A DNA stretch of 21,944 bases from Pseudomonadota bacterium (GTDB lineage Bacteria > Pseudomonadota > Alphaproteobacteria > UBA8366 > GCA-2717185). Where the stretch lies: assembly GCA_027619655.1 (NCBI GenBank), contig JAQCHR010000009.1, positions 1 to 21,944 of the forward strand, given 5' to 3'. The translations under genes were made by a program, and so were the position numbers. The notes under the pieces are model-generated. The model searched no databases. It was given only the letters and a program-made list of their open reading frames with translations, and had not been told where the DNA came from. This document shows, piece by piece, positions 7,682-14,556 of this stretch (its first letter is position 1; each line of letters starts with the position of its first letter).

Positions 7682-8029
7682 TCAGACCACGTTGAGCAGA
7701 AAGAGCATGCCGATGGCGAAGGCAAAGCCGGCCGCGAGCGCCGCCAGCGTCTTCTGCCGGTCATGCCAGGGCAGGAACTCGACCGCCAGCAGGCGCAGCC
7801 CGCCGGCCATGTGCAGCGCCAGCAGGACCACCAGCCCCGTCTCCGCCGCCTTGACCAGCGGATGCGCGGTCCAGTCGATGAAGGCGTCGAATCGCGCACC
7901 GCCGTCGATGACCAGCGACAGCACATACAGGTGCACCGGCAGGAACAGCGCCAGCGCCAATCCCGATAGCCGGTGCAGGACGAAGGCCCAATAGGTCGGG
8001 TGATTGCGATGCGCGGCAAGCGTGCTCAT
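7682..8029 (-). CDS. Second membrane anchor subunit, SdhC/SdhD-like cytochrome b type
   Basis: This 115-residue protein has three predicted membrane helices (about 14-38, 62-84 and 93-113). The HRLSG motif (19-23) is the classic SdhC quinone-site signature. His33 and His73, the latter in HMAGGLR, are candidate heme b ligands. The ATG at 8029 overlaps the stop of the preceding anchor gene as ATGA, which implies translational coupling. Longer open sequence to 8116 is the overlapping upstream gene read in another frame. The protein should anchor the iron-sulfur and flavoprotein subunits to the inner membrane and exchange electrons with quinone. It resembles SdhC more than a typical SdhD. Confidence 0.8.
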   Translation of the reverse strand: MSTLAAHRNHPTYWAFVLHRLSGLALALFLPVHLYVLSLVIDGGARFDAFIDWTAHPLVKAAETGLVVLLALHMAGGLRLLAVEFLPWHDRQKTLAALAAGFAFAIGMLFLLNVV

Positions 8030-8361
8030 GTGATCGCCCCGACCGCCTGGATGCCGAGCAACAGCACCGCGGCGCAGAACAGCGCCGCGATGACATTGGG
8101 GACCGCGCCGCGCCATGTGGTCATTTCCCGCAGCACCACCCGCAGCCCTATGGCGCCGTGCACGGCCGCGGCGAGGATGAACAACCCGTAGATACCGCCC
8201 CAGAAGATGCTGCCTTGGGTCCGGCCGAGGATCTCGGCGGCAGACAATCCGTCCTGCACCGCATAGATCATGATCCCCAAATGCAGCAGCACCAGCGGCG
8301 CCAGAATCATCGCGGTCAGGCGCTGCGCCGCGAACAACCAGAGTTCCAGCCGTCCGCTCAT
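8026..8361 (-). CDS. First membrane anchor subunit, SdhC-like cytochrome b type
   Basis: This 111-residue protein has three predicted membrane helices (about 12-35, 52-75 and 87-109). QRLTA (13-17) sits where HRxSG is found in SdhC. His27 and His68 (HGAIGLR) are possible heme ligands and mirror the positions in the neighbouring anchor. The ATG at 8361 overlaps the stop of the iron-sulfur gene as ATGA. Two similarly built anchors with a His in matching helices suggest a diheme type-A-like membrane domain, which is inference. The open frame extends to 8442, but that extension lies inside the iron-sulfur gene. Confidence 0.8.
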   Translation of the reverse strand: MSGRLELWLFAAQRLTAMILAPLVLLHLGIMIYAVQDGLSAAEILGRTQGSIFWGGIYGLFILAAAVHGAIGLRVVLREMTTWRGAVPNVIAALFCAAVLLLGIQAVGAIT

Positions 8362-9089
8362 AACCGGCCCTTCAGCAGCGCTGCCAGGGTCCGGCGCTTC
8401 AGCCCGGCAATCGCCGCCGTGGGGCTGAGGTTCTTCGGGCAATGGGTCGAACAGCCCTGCTGGCTGTGACAGGCATGGCAGCCGGCATCGCCGGCGACCG
8501 GGCGCAGATGCGCGTCCGGATCGGCATCGCGCTCGTCATTGACCAGCGTCCAGACCCGGTTCAGCGCGGCCGGCCCCAGATAGTCCGGCTTCCAGGCAAC
8601 CACGTCGCAGGCCGCATAACAGACGCCGCATCCGATGCATTCGATGGCGGCGGTGGCTTCCTTGCGCGCCGGGCTTTGCGGATCGACGTTGGCGAATTCC
8701 AGCGAGGCGCCGTCGCGCGGCGCAAAACGCGCGCCGGCATCGCGCCATTTGTCGAAGAAGACCGTCATATCGACGGCAAGGTCCTTGACGATGGGGAAAT
8801 TGCGCAACGGCCGGATTTCGATTTTACCGTCTTCCTCAACCGAATCCACATGGGTACGGCAGGTCCAGCGCGGCTTGCCGTTCACGGTCATCGCACAGGA
8901 GCCGCACATGCCGACCCGGCAGGAAAACCGATAGGACAGGGTCGCGTCCAGTTTCCGCTGCACATAGGTGACGATGTCCAGGATCGTCTGGCTCGGCTGG
9001 CGCGGCACATTGAAGCTGTCCAGCCAGCCATCCTCGCCGCCGCGCCATATATCGACCCGAAGCGATTTTCCGCTTTGTGTTTCTGTCAC
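8358..9089 (-). CDS. Iron-sulfur subunit of a succinate dehydrogenase/fumarate reductase-type complex
   Basis: This 243-residue protein has all three cluster motifs of SdhB/FrdB. The [2Fe-2S] cysteines are Cys57, 62, 65 and 77. The [4Fe-4S] set is Cys151, 154, 157 and 217, the last in CPKN. The [3Fe-4S] set is Cys161, 207 and 213. An extra Cys204 lies just before CHSQQGC. It should wire the flavoprotein to quinone in the membrane anchors. The start is the GTG at 9089, preceded by AAGG six bases upstream; the open frame continues upstream to 9536 but is antisense to the next gene and has no family similarity. It is the first gene of the operon, giving the order iron-sulfur, anchor, anchor, flavoprotein in place of the usual anchor, anchor, flavoprotein, iron-sulfur. 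Confidence 0.87.
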   Translation of the reverse strand: MTETQSGKSLRVDIWRGGEDGWLDSFNVPRQPSQTILDIVTYVQRKLDATLSYRFSCRVGMCGSCAMTVNGKPRWTCRTHVDSVEEDGKIEIRPLRNFPIVKDLAVDMTVFFDKWRDAGARFAPRDGASLEFANVDPQSPARKEATAAIECIGCGVCYAACDVVAWKPDYLGPAALNRVWTLVNDERDADPDAHLRPVAGDAGCHACHSQQGCSTHCPKNLSPTAAIAGLKRRTLAALLKGRL

Positions 9090-9206
9090 GGTCCGCCTTC
9101 CCTCTGTCCCTCCGGCGCGCCATACTCGGGTCAAATCGTATCGATGACAATCCGGTCTGGCGCAACCATCGAAGCCGGTCGGCATTCTGCGGGGAAGAAC
9201 AAGATC

Positions 9207-10073
9207 ATGCAAATGGGCAAATACGGGGTCTGGCATTCGTGCAATGCGCTGACCAAACCACAGATCGCAAAACTGGCAAAAACTGTTGAGAAACTCGGCT
9301 ACGACATGCTGTGGTATCCAGAATCGACCTCCTACGAGTCGATGGCGCTGGGTAGCTTCCTGCTGGCGCAGACCGAAACCCTCGCCGTCGGCAGCGGTAT
9401 CGCCAATATCTATGCCCGCGACGCCCTGTCCGCGATGGCCGGGCACAACACGCTGAACACGCTGTATGACGACCGCTTCGTGCTGGGGCTGGGCGTGTCG
9501 CACATGCCGCTGGTCGAAGGGGCGCGCGGCCATCAATACGGCAAGCCGGTGGCGACGATGCGCGCCTATATCGACGGCATGGACGCGGCCAATGTCGCCA
9601 TTTCCGCCCCGGCGCGGAACATCGTGATCGGCGCGCTGGGGCCGAACATGCTGGCCCTGTCCCGCGACCGGACCGCGGGCGCCCTGCCCTATAACGTCAC
9701 GCCGGAATACACGGCACAGGCGCGGGAAATCATGGGCCCCGATGCCTGGCTCTGCATCGAGCAGAAAATCTGCCTGACCGGCGATGCCGGGACCGCGCGC
9801 GCCGTCGCTGCGGACGGCCTCAGCCGCTACATGACGCTGCCGAATTACCGCAACAACTGGCTGCGCAACGGCTTCTCGGAAAGCGAACTTTCAGGCGGCG
9901 GCAACCACCGCTTCCTCGACGCCATGGTCGCTTGGGGCAGCGCCGCCGATATCGAGGCGCGAATCAAGGCGCATTTCGACGCCGGGGCGACCCAAGTCTG
10001 CATCCAGCCGCTCAATCCGGACGGCAGCGCCGCGCCGGACTGGAACGCGCTGGAAACATTCGCGCCACGGTAA
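9207..10073 (+). CDS. Luciferase-like monooxygenase-family oxidoreductase (probable F420-type, MSMEG_4141-like)
   Basis: This 288-residue protein belongs to the luciferase-like (LLM) TIM-barrel family and resembles the TIGR03620/MSMEG_4141 subgroup of proposed F420-dependent oxidoreductases. Visible marks are GYDMLWYPES (31-40), the barrel strand FVLGLGVSHMP (91-101), GALGPNML (142-149) and AGALPYN (157-163). GGGGAAG lies about nine bases before the ATG at 9207. A second ATG at 9213 is possible but its spacing is poor. The upstream open frame back to 8442 is antisense to the iron-sulfur gene and is not part of the protein. The gene is divergent from the SDH-like operon and probably heads an operon with the monooxygenase that follows four bases later. 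F420 or FMN use cannot be decided without F420 genes in view. Confidence 0.82.
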   Translation: MQMGKYGVWHSCNALTKPQIAKLAKTVEKLGYDMLWYPESTSYESMALGSFLLAQTETLAVGSGIANIYARDALSAMAGHNTLNTLYDDRFVLGLGVSHMPLVEGARGHQYGKPVATMRAYIDGMDAANVAISAPARNIVIGALGPNMLALSRDRTAGALPYNVTPEYTAQAREIMGPDAWLCIEQKICLTGDAGTARAVAADGLSRYMTLPNYRNNWLRNGFSESELSGGGNHRFLDAMVAWGSAADIEARIKAHFDAGATQVCIQPLNPDGSAAPDWNALETFAPR

Positions 10074-10077
10074 GCCG

Positions 10078-11436
10078 ATGGCGGTAGCGGAACAGGACCG
10101 GGTCGCCGGGTCACAACGGACTGTGACGGCAAAGCGCATCGCCATCATCGGCGCCGGCGCGGCGGGTATTTGCTGCGCCAAATACCTGACCGAAGCCGGG
10201 TTCGACAACGTCACCCTGTTCGAGATCGGCACGAAGATCGGCGGCATGTGGTGTTACCGGAACGACAACAACCGGTCCTCCGCCTACCGCACGCTGCACA
10301 TCAACACCTCGCGGAACGTGACGCGGTTCAGCGACCTCGACTTCGCCCCTGACGTGCAGGACTTCCCCGACCACCGGGACATGCACAACTACCTGGAGTC
10401 ATACGCGGATCATTTTGACCTGCGCCGCCGCATCCGTTTCAACGCGACGGTCACGGATATCCGCCCGGCGTTTCAGCCCGGCCGGGACGCGCCGCAATGG
10501 ACCGTGGAAACGGCGGATGGCGAAACCGCAGAATTCGATACGGTCATCGTCGCGACCGGCCATCTTACCGAACCGCTGCACATCCCCCAGTTCCGGGACG
10601 ATTTCAAGGGCGAGTACGTCCACTCCCACTATTACCGGGAGCCGGAAGATTTCGTCGGCAAGCGGATCTGCGTCGTCGGCGTCGGCAACAGCGGCTGTGA
10701 CATCGTCAGCGATATCTGCGTCACCTCGCCCCGTACCGTGCTGGTCGCGCGGTCCGGGGTCCTGATCCTGCCGAAGCTACTGTGCGGCATCCCGTTCACC
10801 GATATCACGCGCAAGATCCAGCGGCCCTGGATCCCCGGCTTCCTGCGGCGCAAGCTGACCCGCTGGCTGACCTTCCTGGTGCACGGCCGCATGACCGACC
10901 TGGGCTTCAGGCCGCTGACCGAGCGCGCCCATGTGACCAGCAACGCCACGGTCGTCAACCATATCGCCTACAGCCGCATCGAGGTGAAGCAGGGCATCGA
11001 GAAGATCGAGGGCAGGACGATCCACTTCGTCGACGGCACGGCGGAAGAATTCGACACGCTGATCGCCGCGACCGGCTACCTGATCGACCTGCCCTTCCTC
11101 TCGCCGGAGGTCGTGCCGATCCGCGACAACGCCGTCGACCTTTACCAGCGCATCGTCCCGCCCGGCTGGCCGGGGCTGTATTTCATGGGCATGTTCAACA
11201 CCGATACCGCGCTCAACATGGTTTTCGAGCATCAGGCCCGCTGGATCCGGGAAATCGAGCTGGGCAACGCGGTCCTGCCCAATGAAGCGGAGATGCGCGC
11301 CGCCATCGCGGACCATAAGGACTGGGTGCAACGGCACTACCGGGATTCACCGCGCCACACCATCGAGGAGGAACATGTCCCCTATCTGGGTTCGCTGAAA
11401 CGGACCCTGCGCGAGGCGCAGCGACGTCGCCGCTGA
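10078..11436 (+). CDS. Flavin-containing monooxygenase (FMO-type, NADPH-dependent)
   Basis: This 452-residue protein is a class B flavoprotein monooxygenase. It has an FAD-binding GAGAAG (25-30), the FMO signature FxGxxxHxxxY (Phe176, Gly178, His182, Tyr186), an NADPH-binding GVGNSG (201-206) and the ATGY motif (331-334). The signature ends in Tyr, as in FMOs, and not in Trp as in Baeyer-Villiger enzymes. Such enzymes oxygenate soft N or S atoms, or sometimes ketones, of small molecules in the cytoplasm. The start follows the luciferase-like gene by four bases, so the two are probably co-transcribed. The ribosome binding site is weak, and a GTG at 10123, just before the Rossmann fold, is an alternative start. 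The substrate is unknown. Confidence 0.88.
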   Translation: MAVAEQDRVAGSQRTVTAKRIAIIGAGAAGICCAKYLTEAGFDNVTLFEIGTKIGGMWCYRNDNNRSSAYRTLHINTSRNVTRFSDLDFAPDVQDFPDHRDMHNYLESYADHFDLRRRIRFNATVTDIRPAFQPGRDAPQWTVETADGETAEFDTVIVATGHLTEPLHIPQFRDDFKGEYVHSHYYREPEDFVGKRICVVGVGNSGCDIVSDICVTSPRTVLVARSGVLILPKLLCGIPFTDITRKIQRPWIPGFLRRKLTRWLTFLVHGRMTDLGFRPLTERAHVTSNATVVNHIAYSRIEVKQGIEKIEGRTIHFVDGTAEEFDTLIAATGYLIDLPFLSPEVVPIRDNAVDLYQRIVPPGWPGLYFMGMFNTDTALNMVFEHQARWIREIELGNAVLPNEAEMRAAIADHKDWVQRHYRDSPRHTIEEEHVPYLGSLKRTLREAQRRRR

Positions 11437-11520
11437 CCCCAGCATTGGAGTGTTTTGCCGGACGCGCCTTTATCGCTAAAATCGATTTCCTTTTTCTCCC
11501 AACATGCAGAAAGTCCAGCC

Positions 11521-12666
11521 ATGGCGGAACCGTTGCTGTTTTCACCGCTCCAGATTCGCGGTGTCACCCTGAAGAACCGCGTCGTCATCGCGCCGATGCA
11601 CCAGTATTCCGCCGTCGAGGGCTACCCGACCGACTGGCACCTGATGAATGTGGGCCGGTATGCCGCGGGCGGCGCCGGGCTCGTCTTTGTCGAATCGACC
11701 AAGGTGGAACGCCGGGGCTGCGGCACGGTGGGCGATACCGGGCTGTGGCATGATGATTTCATCCCGCATTACAAACGGCTGGCCGATTTCATCCGGCAAC
11801 ACGGCGCGGTGCCCGCGATCCAGCTTGGCCATAGCGGCCGCAAGGCGCGGCGCTTCCGGCCCTGGGAAGGCGGCAGGCCGCTGACGCTACAGCCCGAAGT
11901 AAAGGACTGGGAAGCCTGGGAACTGGTCGCGCCCAGCGCCGAGGCCGCGAATGATATCGATCCGATCCCCCGCGCGCTGAGCATCGATGAGATCAAAGAG
12001 GTCATCGAACATTGGGGCCAGGCCGCCGCCCGCGTCGATGCCGCCGGGTTCGACGTGCTGGAAATCCACGCGGCGCATGGCTACCTGATCCACCAGTTCC
12101 TGTCGCCCTTCGCCAACCGGCGCAACGACGAATATGGCGGATCGGAGGAAAACCGCATGCGCTTCGCAACCGAGGTCGTCCGGGCGATCCGCCGCGTCTG
12201 GCCGGAGGAAAAGCCCCTGTTCATGCGGCTGTCCGTCGAAGACGACGCCGGCTGGGGACCGGAACAGAGCGCGGCGCTGGCGCGCATCGTCAAGCCCCTT
12301 GGCGTCGATGTCATTGACTGTTCGTCGGGCGGCATGCGCGGCGCGCCGGTGGTCGATACCGGTCCGATCACCTATGGCTACCAGGTGCCCTATGCGGACA
12401 AGGTCAAGCACGACGGCGATATCCTGACCATGGCCGTCGGGCTGATCGTGCATCCGGACCATGCCGAGGAAATCCTGCAGCAGGGCAAGGCGGACCTGAT
12501 CGCGATTGCCCGCGAGGCGCTGTACAATCCGAACTGGCCAATGGATGCGGCGCGCAAGCTGGGCGTCGCCAACCCGTTCGACACGGTGCCGCCGCCGCAA
12601 CGCTACTGGCTGGAAAAGCGCGACAGTTCCGTTGCGGATTTCACCCCGTCAACATACCGCGACTGA
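11521..12666 (+). CDS. Old Yellow Enzyme-family NADH:flavin oxidoreductase (YqjM-like ene-reductase)
   Basis: This 381-residue FMN TIM-barrel protein is close to B. subtilis YqjM. It shares QLGHSGRKA (101-109), the substrate-binding pair His183/His186 in EIHAAHGY, the NRxNDEYGG segment after it, and DCSSGG near the FMN phosphate site. Family members reduce activated C=C bonds with NAD(P)H. The position of YqjM Cys26, which tunes the FMN redox potential, is His27 here (PMHQYS), while the following Tyr is kept. The start is set at the ATG at 11521 because the family N-terminus begins there. An in-frame TTG at 11455 with GGAG upstream would add 22 residues. The gene lies 84 bases after the monooxygenase, with no obvious terminator between them. 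It ends six bases from the convergent ABC gene. Confidence 0.87.
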   Translation: MAEPLLFSPLQIRGVTLKNRVVIAPMHQYSAVEGYPTDWHLMNVGRYAAGGAGLVFVESTKVERRGCGTVGDTGLWHDDFIPHYKRLADFIRQHGAVPAIQLGHSGRKARRFRPWEGGRPLTLQPEVKDWEAWELVAPSAEAANDIDPIPRALSIDEIKEVIEHWGQAAARVDAAGFDVLEIHAAHGYLIHQFLSPFANRRNDEYGGSEENRMRFATEVVRAIRRVWPEEKPLFMRLSVEDDAGWGPEQSAALARIVKPLGVDVIDCSSGGMRGAPVVDTGPITYGYQVPYADKVKHDGDILTMAVGLIVHPDHAEEILQQGKADLIAIAREALYNPNWPMDAARKLGVANPFDTVPPPQRYWLEKRDSSVADFTPSTYRD

Positions 12667-12672
12667 ATCGGG

Positions 12673-14556
12673 TTACGTCATCGGCGGCGCGGCCAGCGCC
12701 TCGCGGATCTCGTCGGCCGGAATATCGTCGAAGGATGCGTAATTGAGCGCATAGAGCCGCGCATAAAGCCCGTTCCGGTCGAGCAGCGCTTCATGCGTCC
12801 CGGTTTCGACGATGCGGCCTTCCTGCAGCACGATGATCCGGTCGGCGCCGCGGATGGTGGCGAGCCGATGGGCGATCACGATCCCCGTGCGCCCCTCCAG
12901 CAGCCGTTTCAGCGCGACCTGGATTTCGCGCTCGGTATAGCTGTCGATGCTGGCCGTCGCCTCGTCCAGCACCAGGATCCGCGCATCCGCAACAAGCGCG
13001 CGGGCAAAACTGATCAGCTGCCGCTGGCCCAGCGACAGGTTGCGCCCCTGCTGGTCCAGCACGCTGTCATAGCCCTGCGGCAGTTTCGAAATGAAACCAT
13101 GCGCGCCGACGATCTTCGCCGCACGTTCCACATCCTCGTGGGTCGCGTCCGTTGTCCGGTAGCAGATATTGTCGAAGATCGAACCGGTGAACAGGAACGG
13201 GTCCTGCAACACCATGGCGATATGCCGGCCCAGCGCCGCCTTGGTGTAATCGCGCACATCGCGTCCGTCGATGGTAACCGCGCCGTCCCAGACCTCGTAG
13301 AACCGGTGGATCAGCGAGGTAATGCTGGTCTTTCCCGACCCCGTCGGCCCGACCAGCGCCACGGTTTCGCCGCGCCTCACTTCGAAGGATATGTCCTTCA
13401 GCACCGGCTGGTTGTGCACATAGCCGAAGGTGACGTTCTCAAAGGCGATCCGACCCTCGATGGTTTCCGGATCGATGGCGTCCGGCTTGTCGGTGATCGC
13501 CAGCGGTACTTCCAGCACCTCGAAAATGCGCTGGCCGGACGCCATGGCCCGCTGCATGACGCTGTACTGGATCGTCAGCGAGCGAATGGGATCGAAGAAC
13601 CGCTGCACATAGAACAGGAAGGCCACCATGACGCCGACATCCAGGGCGTCGTCCAGCACTAGCGTGCCGCCGACCACGACGACGATGCCCATCGCGGCCC
13701 CGGTCAGCGTATCGACGATGGGCACCATGATCTGCGCGAACTTGGCCGATCGCAGATGGGCCAGAAGGTTTTCCTTAGCCTTGTCGTCATACAGCCGGAA
13801 ATTGACGGATTCGCGGCCCATGCCCTGCACCGTGCGGACCGCGTGGATTCCTTCGGCCAGCGCGCCATTGGCGATGGAGTTGGTTTCCCGTGCCCGGCGA
13901 AATGCCCGGCGGGCCGGCGGCAGCCAGATCAGCCGGACGATCAGCAGCGCCGGCACAACGGACAGCGTAACCAGCCCGAGATTGAAGTTGAGCATCAGCA
14001 TGATGACGACGATCCCGGCGAGCAGCACCAGGTCGCCCACGGCGGTGATCGAGTTTTCCAGGAATTCCTGCAGCGAGTTCACGTCGCCCTGCAGCCGCGA
14101 CATCATGCGGCCGATTTCGGTCTTGTCCATGAAGCTGAGCGACACATGCTGCAGATGGGCGAACATGGCGCGCCGCAGATCGAAGATGACGCGCTCGCCG
14201 GTCAACCCGACGATGCGATCCTGCACCCAGTTCGATGCGTAGCTCAGCAGGATGGCCGCGCCGAAGGCCGCCACGGCGAATCCCAGCAGCGAGGTGCTGG
14301 CGCTGGTCGATACGATGGCCTTGTCGATGGCGTAGCGGATAATCAGCGGAATAATGAGTTGCGCGCCGGTGAAGGTCAGCACCGCGAGCAAGGCGATGTA
14401 GATCCGCTTCTTATAAGGATAGACATAAGAGAAGAAGCGCCGGATCACACGGCCATCGAAAGCCGCGCCGAACATTTCCTCGTCATGGCTGATCTGCGAG
14501 CCGACGACCGCGCGGGGCGGCCGGGCCGGCGACGCCGTATCGGAAGGCCCCGTCAT
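12673..14556 (-). CDS. ABC exporter half-transporter B (consensus catalytic Glu, degenerate signature)
   Basis: This 627-residue protein has an N-terminal six-helix exporter membrane domain (about 50-325) fused to an ATPase domain. Seen: Walker A GPTGSGKT (403-410), Q-loop Gln451, Walker B ILVLDE with Glu532, and H-loop His563. The signature reads LSLGQ (507-511) in place of LSGGQ. The ATG at 14556 overlaps the stop of the partner gene (ATGA). The altered signature here and the altered Walker B in the partner are what is expected when the two form one heterodimer with a single degenerate site, as in TM287/288 and BmrCD. The likely role is export of a lipid, drug or peptide across the inner membrane. 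No substrate clue is visible. No start codon other than 14556 looks better. Confidence 0.87.
   Translation of the reverse strand: MTGPSDTASPARPPRAVVGSQISHDEEMFGAAFDGRVIRRFFSYVYPYKKRIYIALLAVLTFTGAQLIIPLIIRYAIDKAIVSTSASTSLLGFAVAAFGAAILLSYASNWVQDRIVGLTGERVIFDLRRAMFAHLQHVSLSFMDKTEIGRMMSRLQGDVNSLQEFLENSITAVGDLVLLAGIVVIMLMLNFNLGLVTLSVVPALLIVRLIWLPPARRAFRRARETNSIANGALAEGIHAVRTVQGMGRESVNFRLYDDKAKENLLAHLRSAKFAQIMVPIVDTLTGAAMGIVVVVGGTLVLDDALDVGVMVAFLFYVQRFFDPIRSLTIQYSVMQRAMASGQRIFEVLEVPLAITDKPDAIDPETIEGRIAFENVTFGYVHNQPVLKDISFEVRRGETVALVGPTGSGKTSITSLIHRFYEVWDGAVTIDGRDVRDYTKAALGRHIAMVLQDPFLFTGSIFDNICYRTTDATHEDVERAAKIVGAHGFISKLPQGYDSVLDQQGRNLSLGQRQLISFARALVADARILVLDEATASIDSYTEREIQVALKRLLEGRTGIVIAHRLATIRGADRIIVLQEGRIVETGTHEALLDRNGLYARLYALNYASFDDIPADEIREALAAPPMT

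Noticed and set aside
5882..7969. A 695-codon open frame on the + strand
   Set aside because: It is antisense to the flavoprotein and anchor genes, has an Arg/His/Gln/Pro-rich composition with no family likeness, and arises from G/C bias at third codon positions of the opposite strand.
8442..9206. In-frame upstream extension of the luciferase-like gene
   Set aside because: It is antisense to the iron-sulfur subunit gene. The family N-terminus and a good ribosome binding site put the start at 9207.
12793..13662. Open frame of 289 codons on the + strand, with a similar one at 13756-14622
   Set aside because: Both are shadows of ABC half-transporter B on the other strand and show no recognisable domain.
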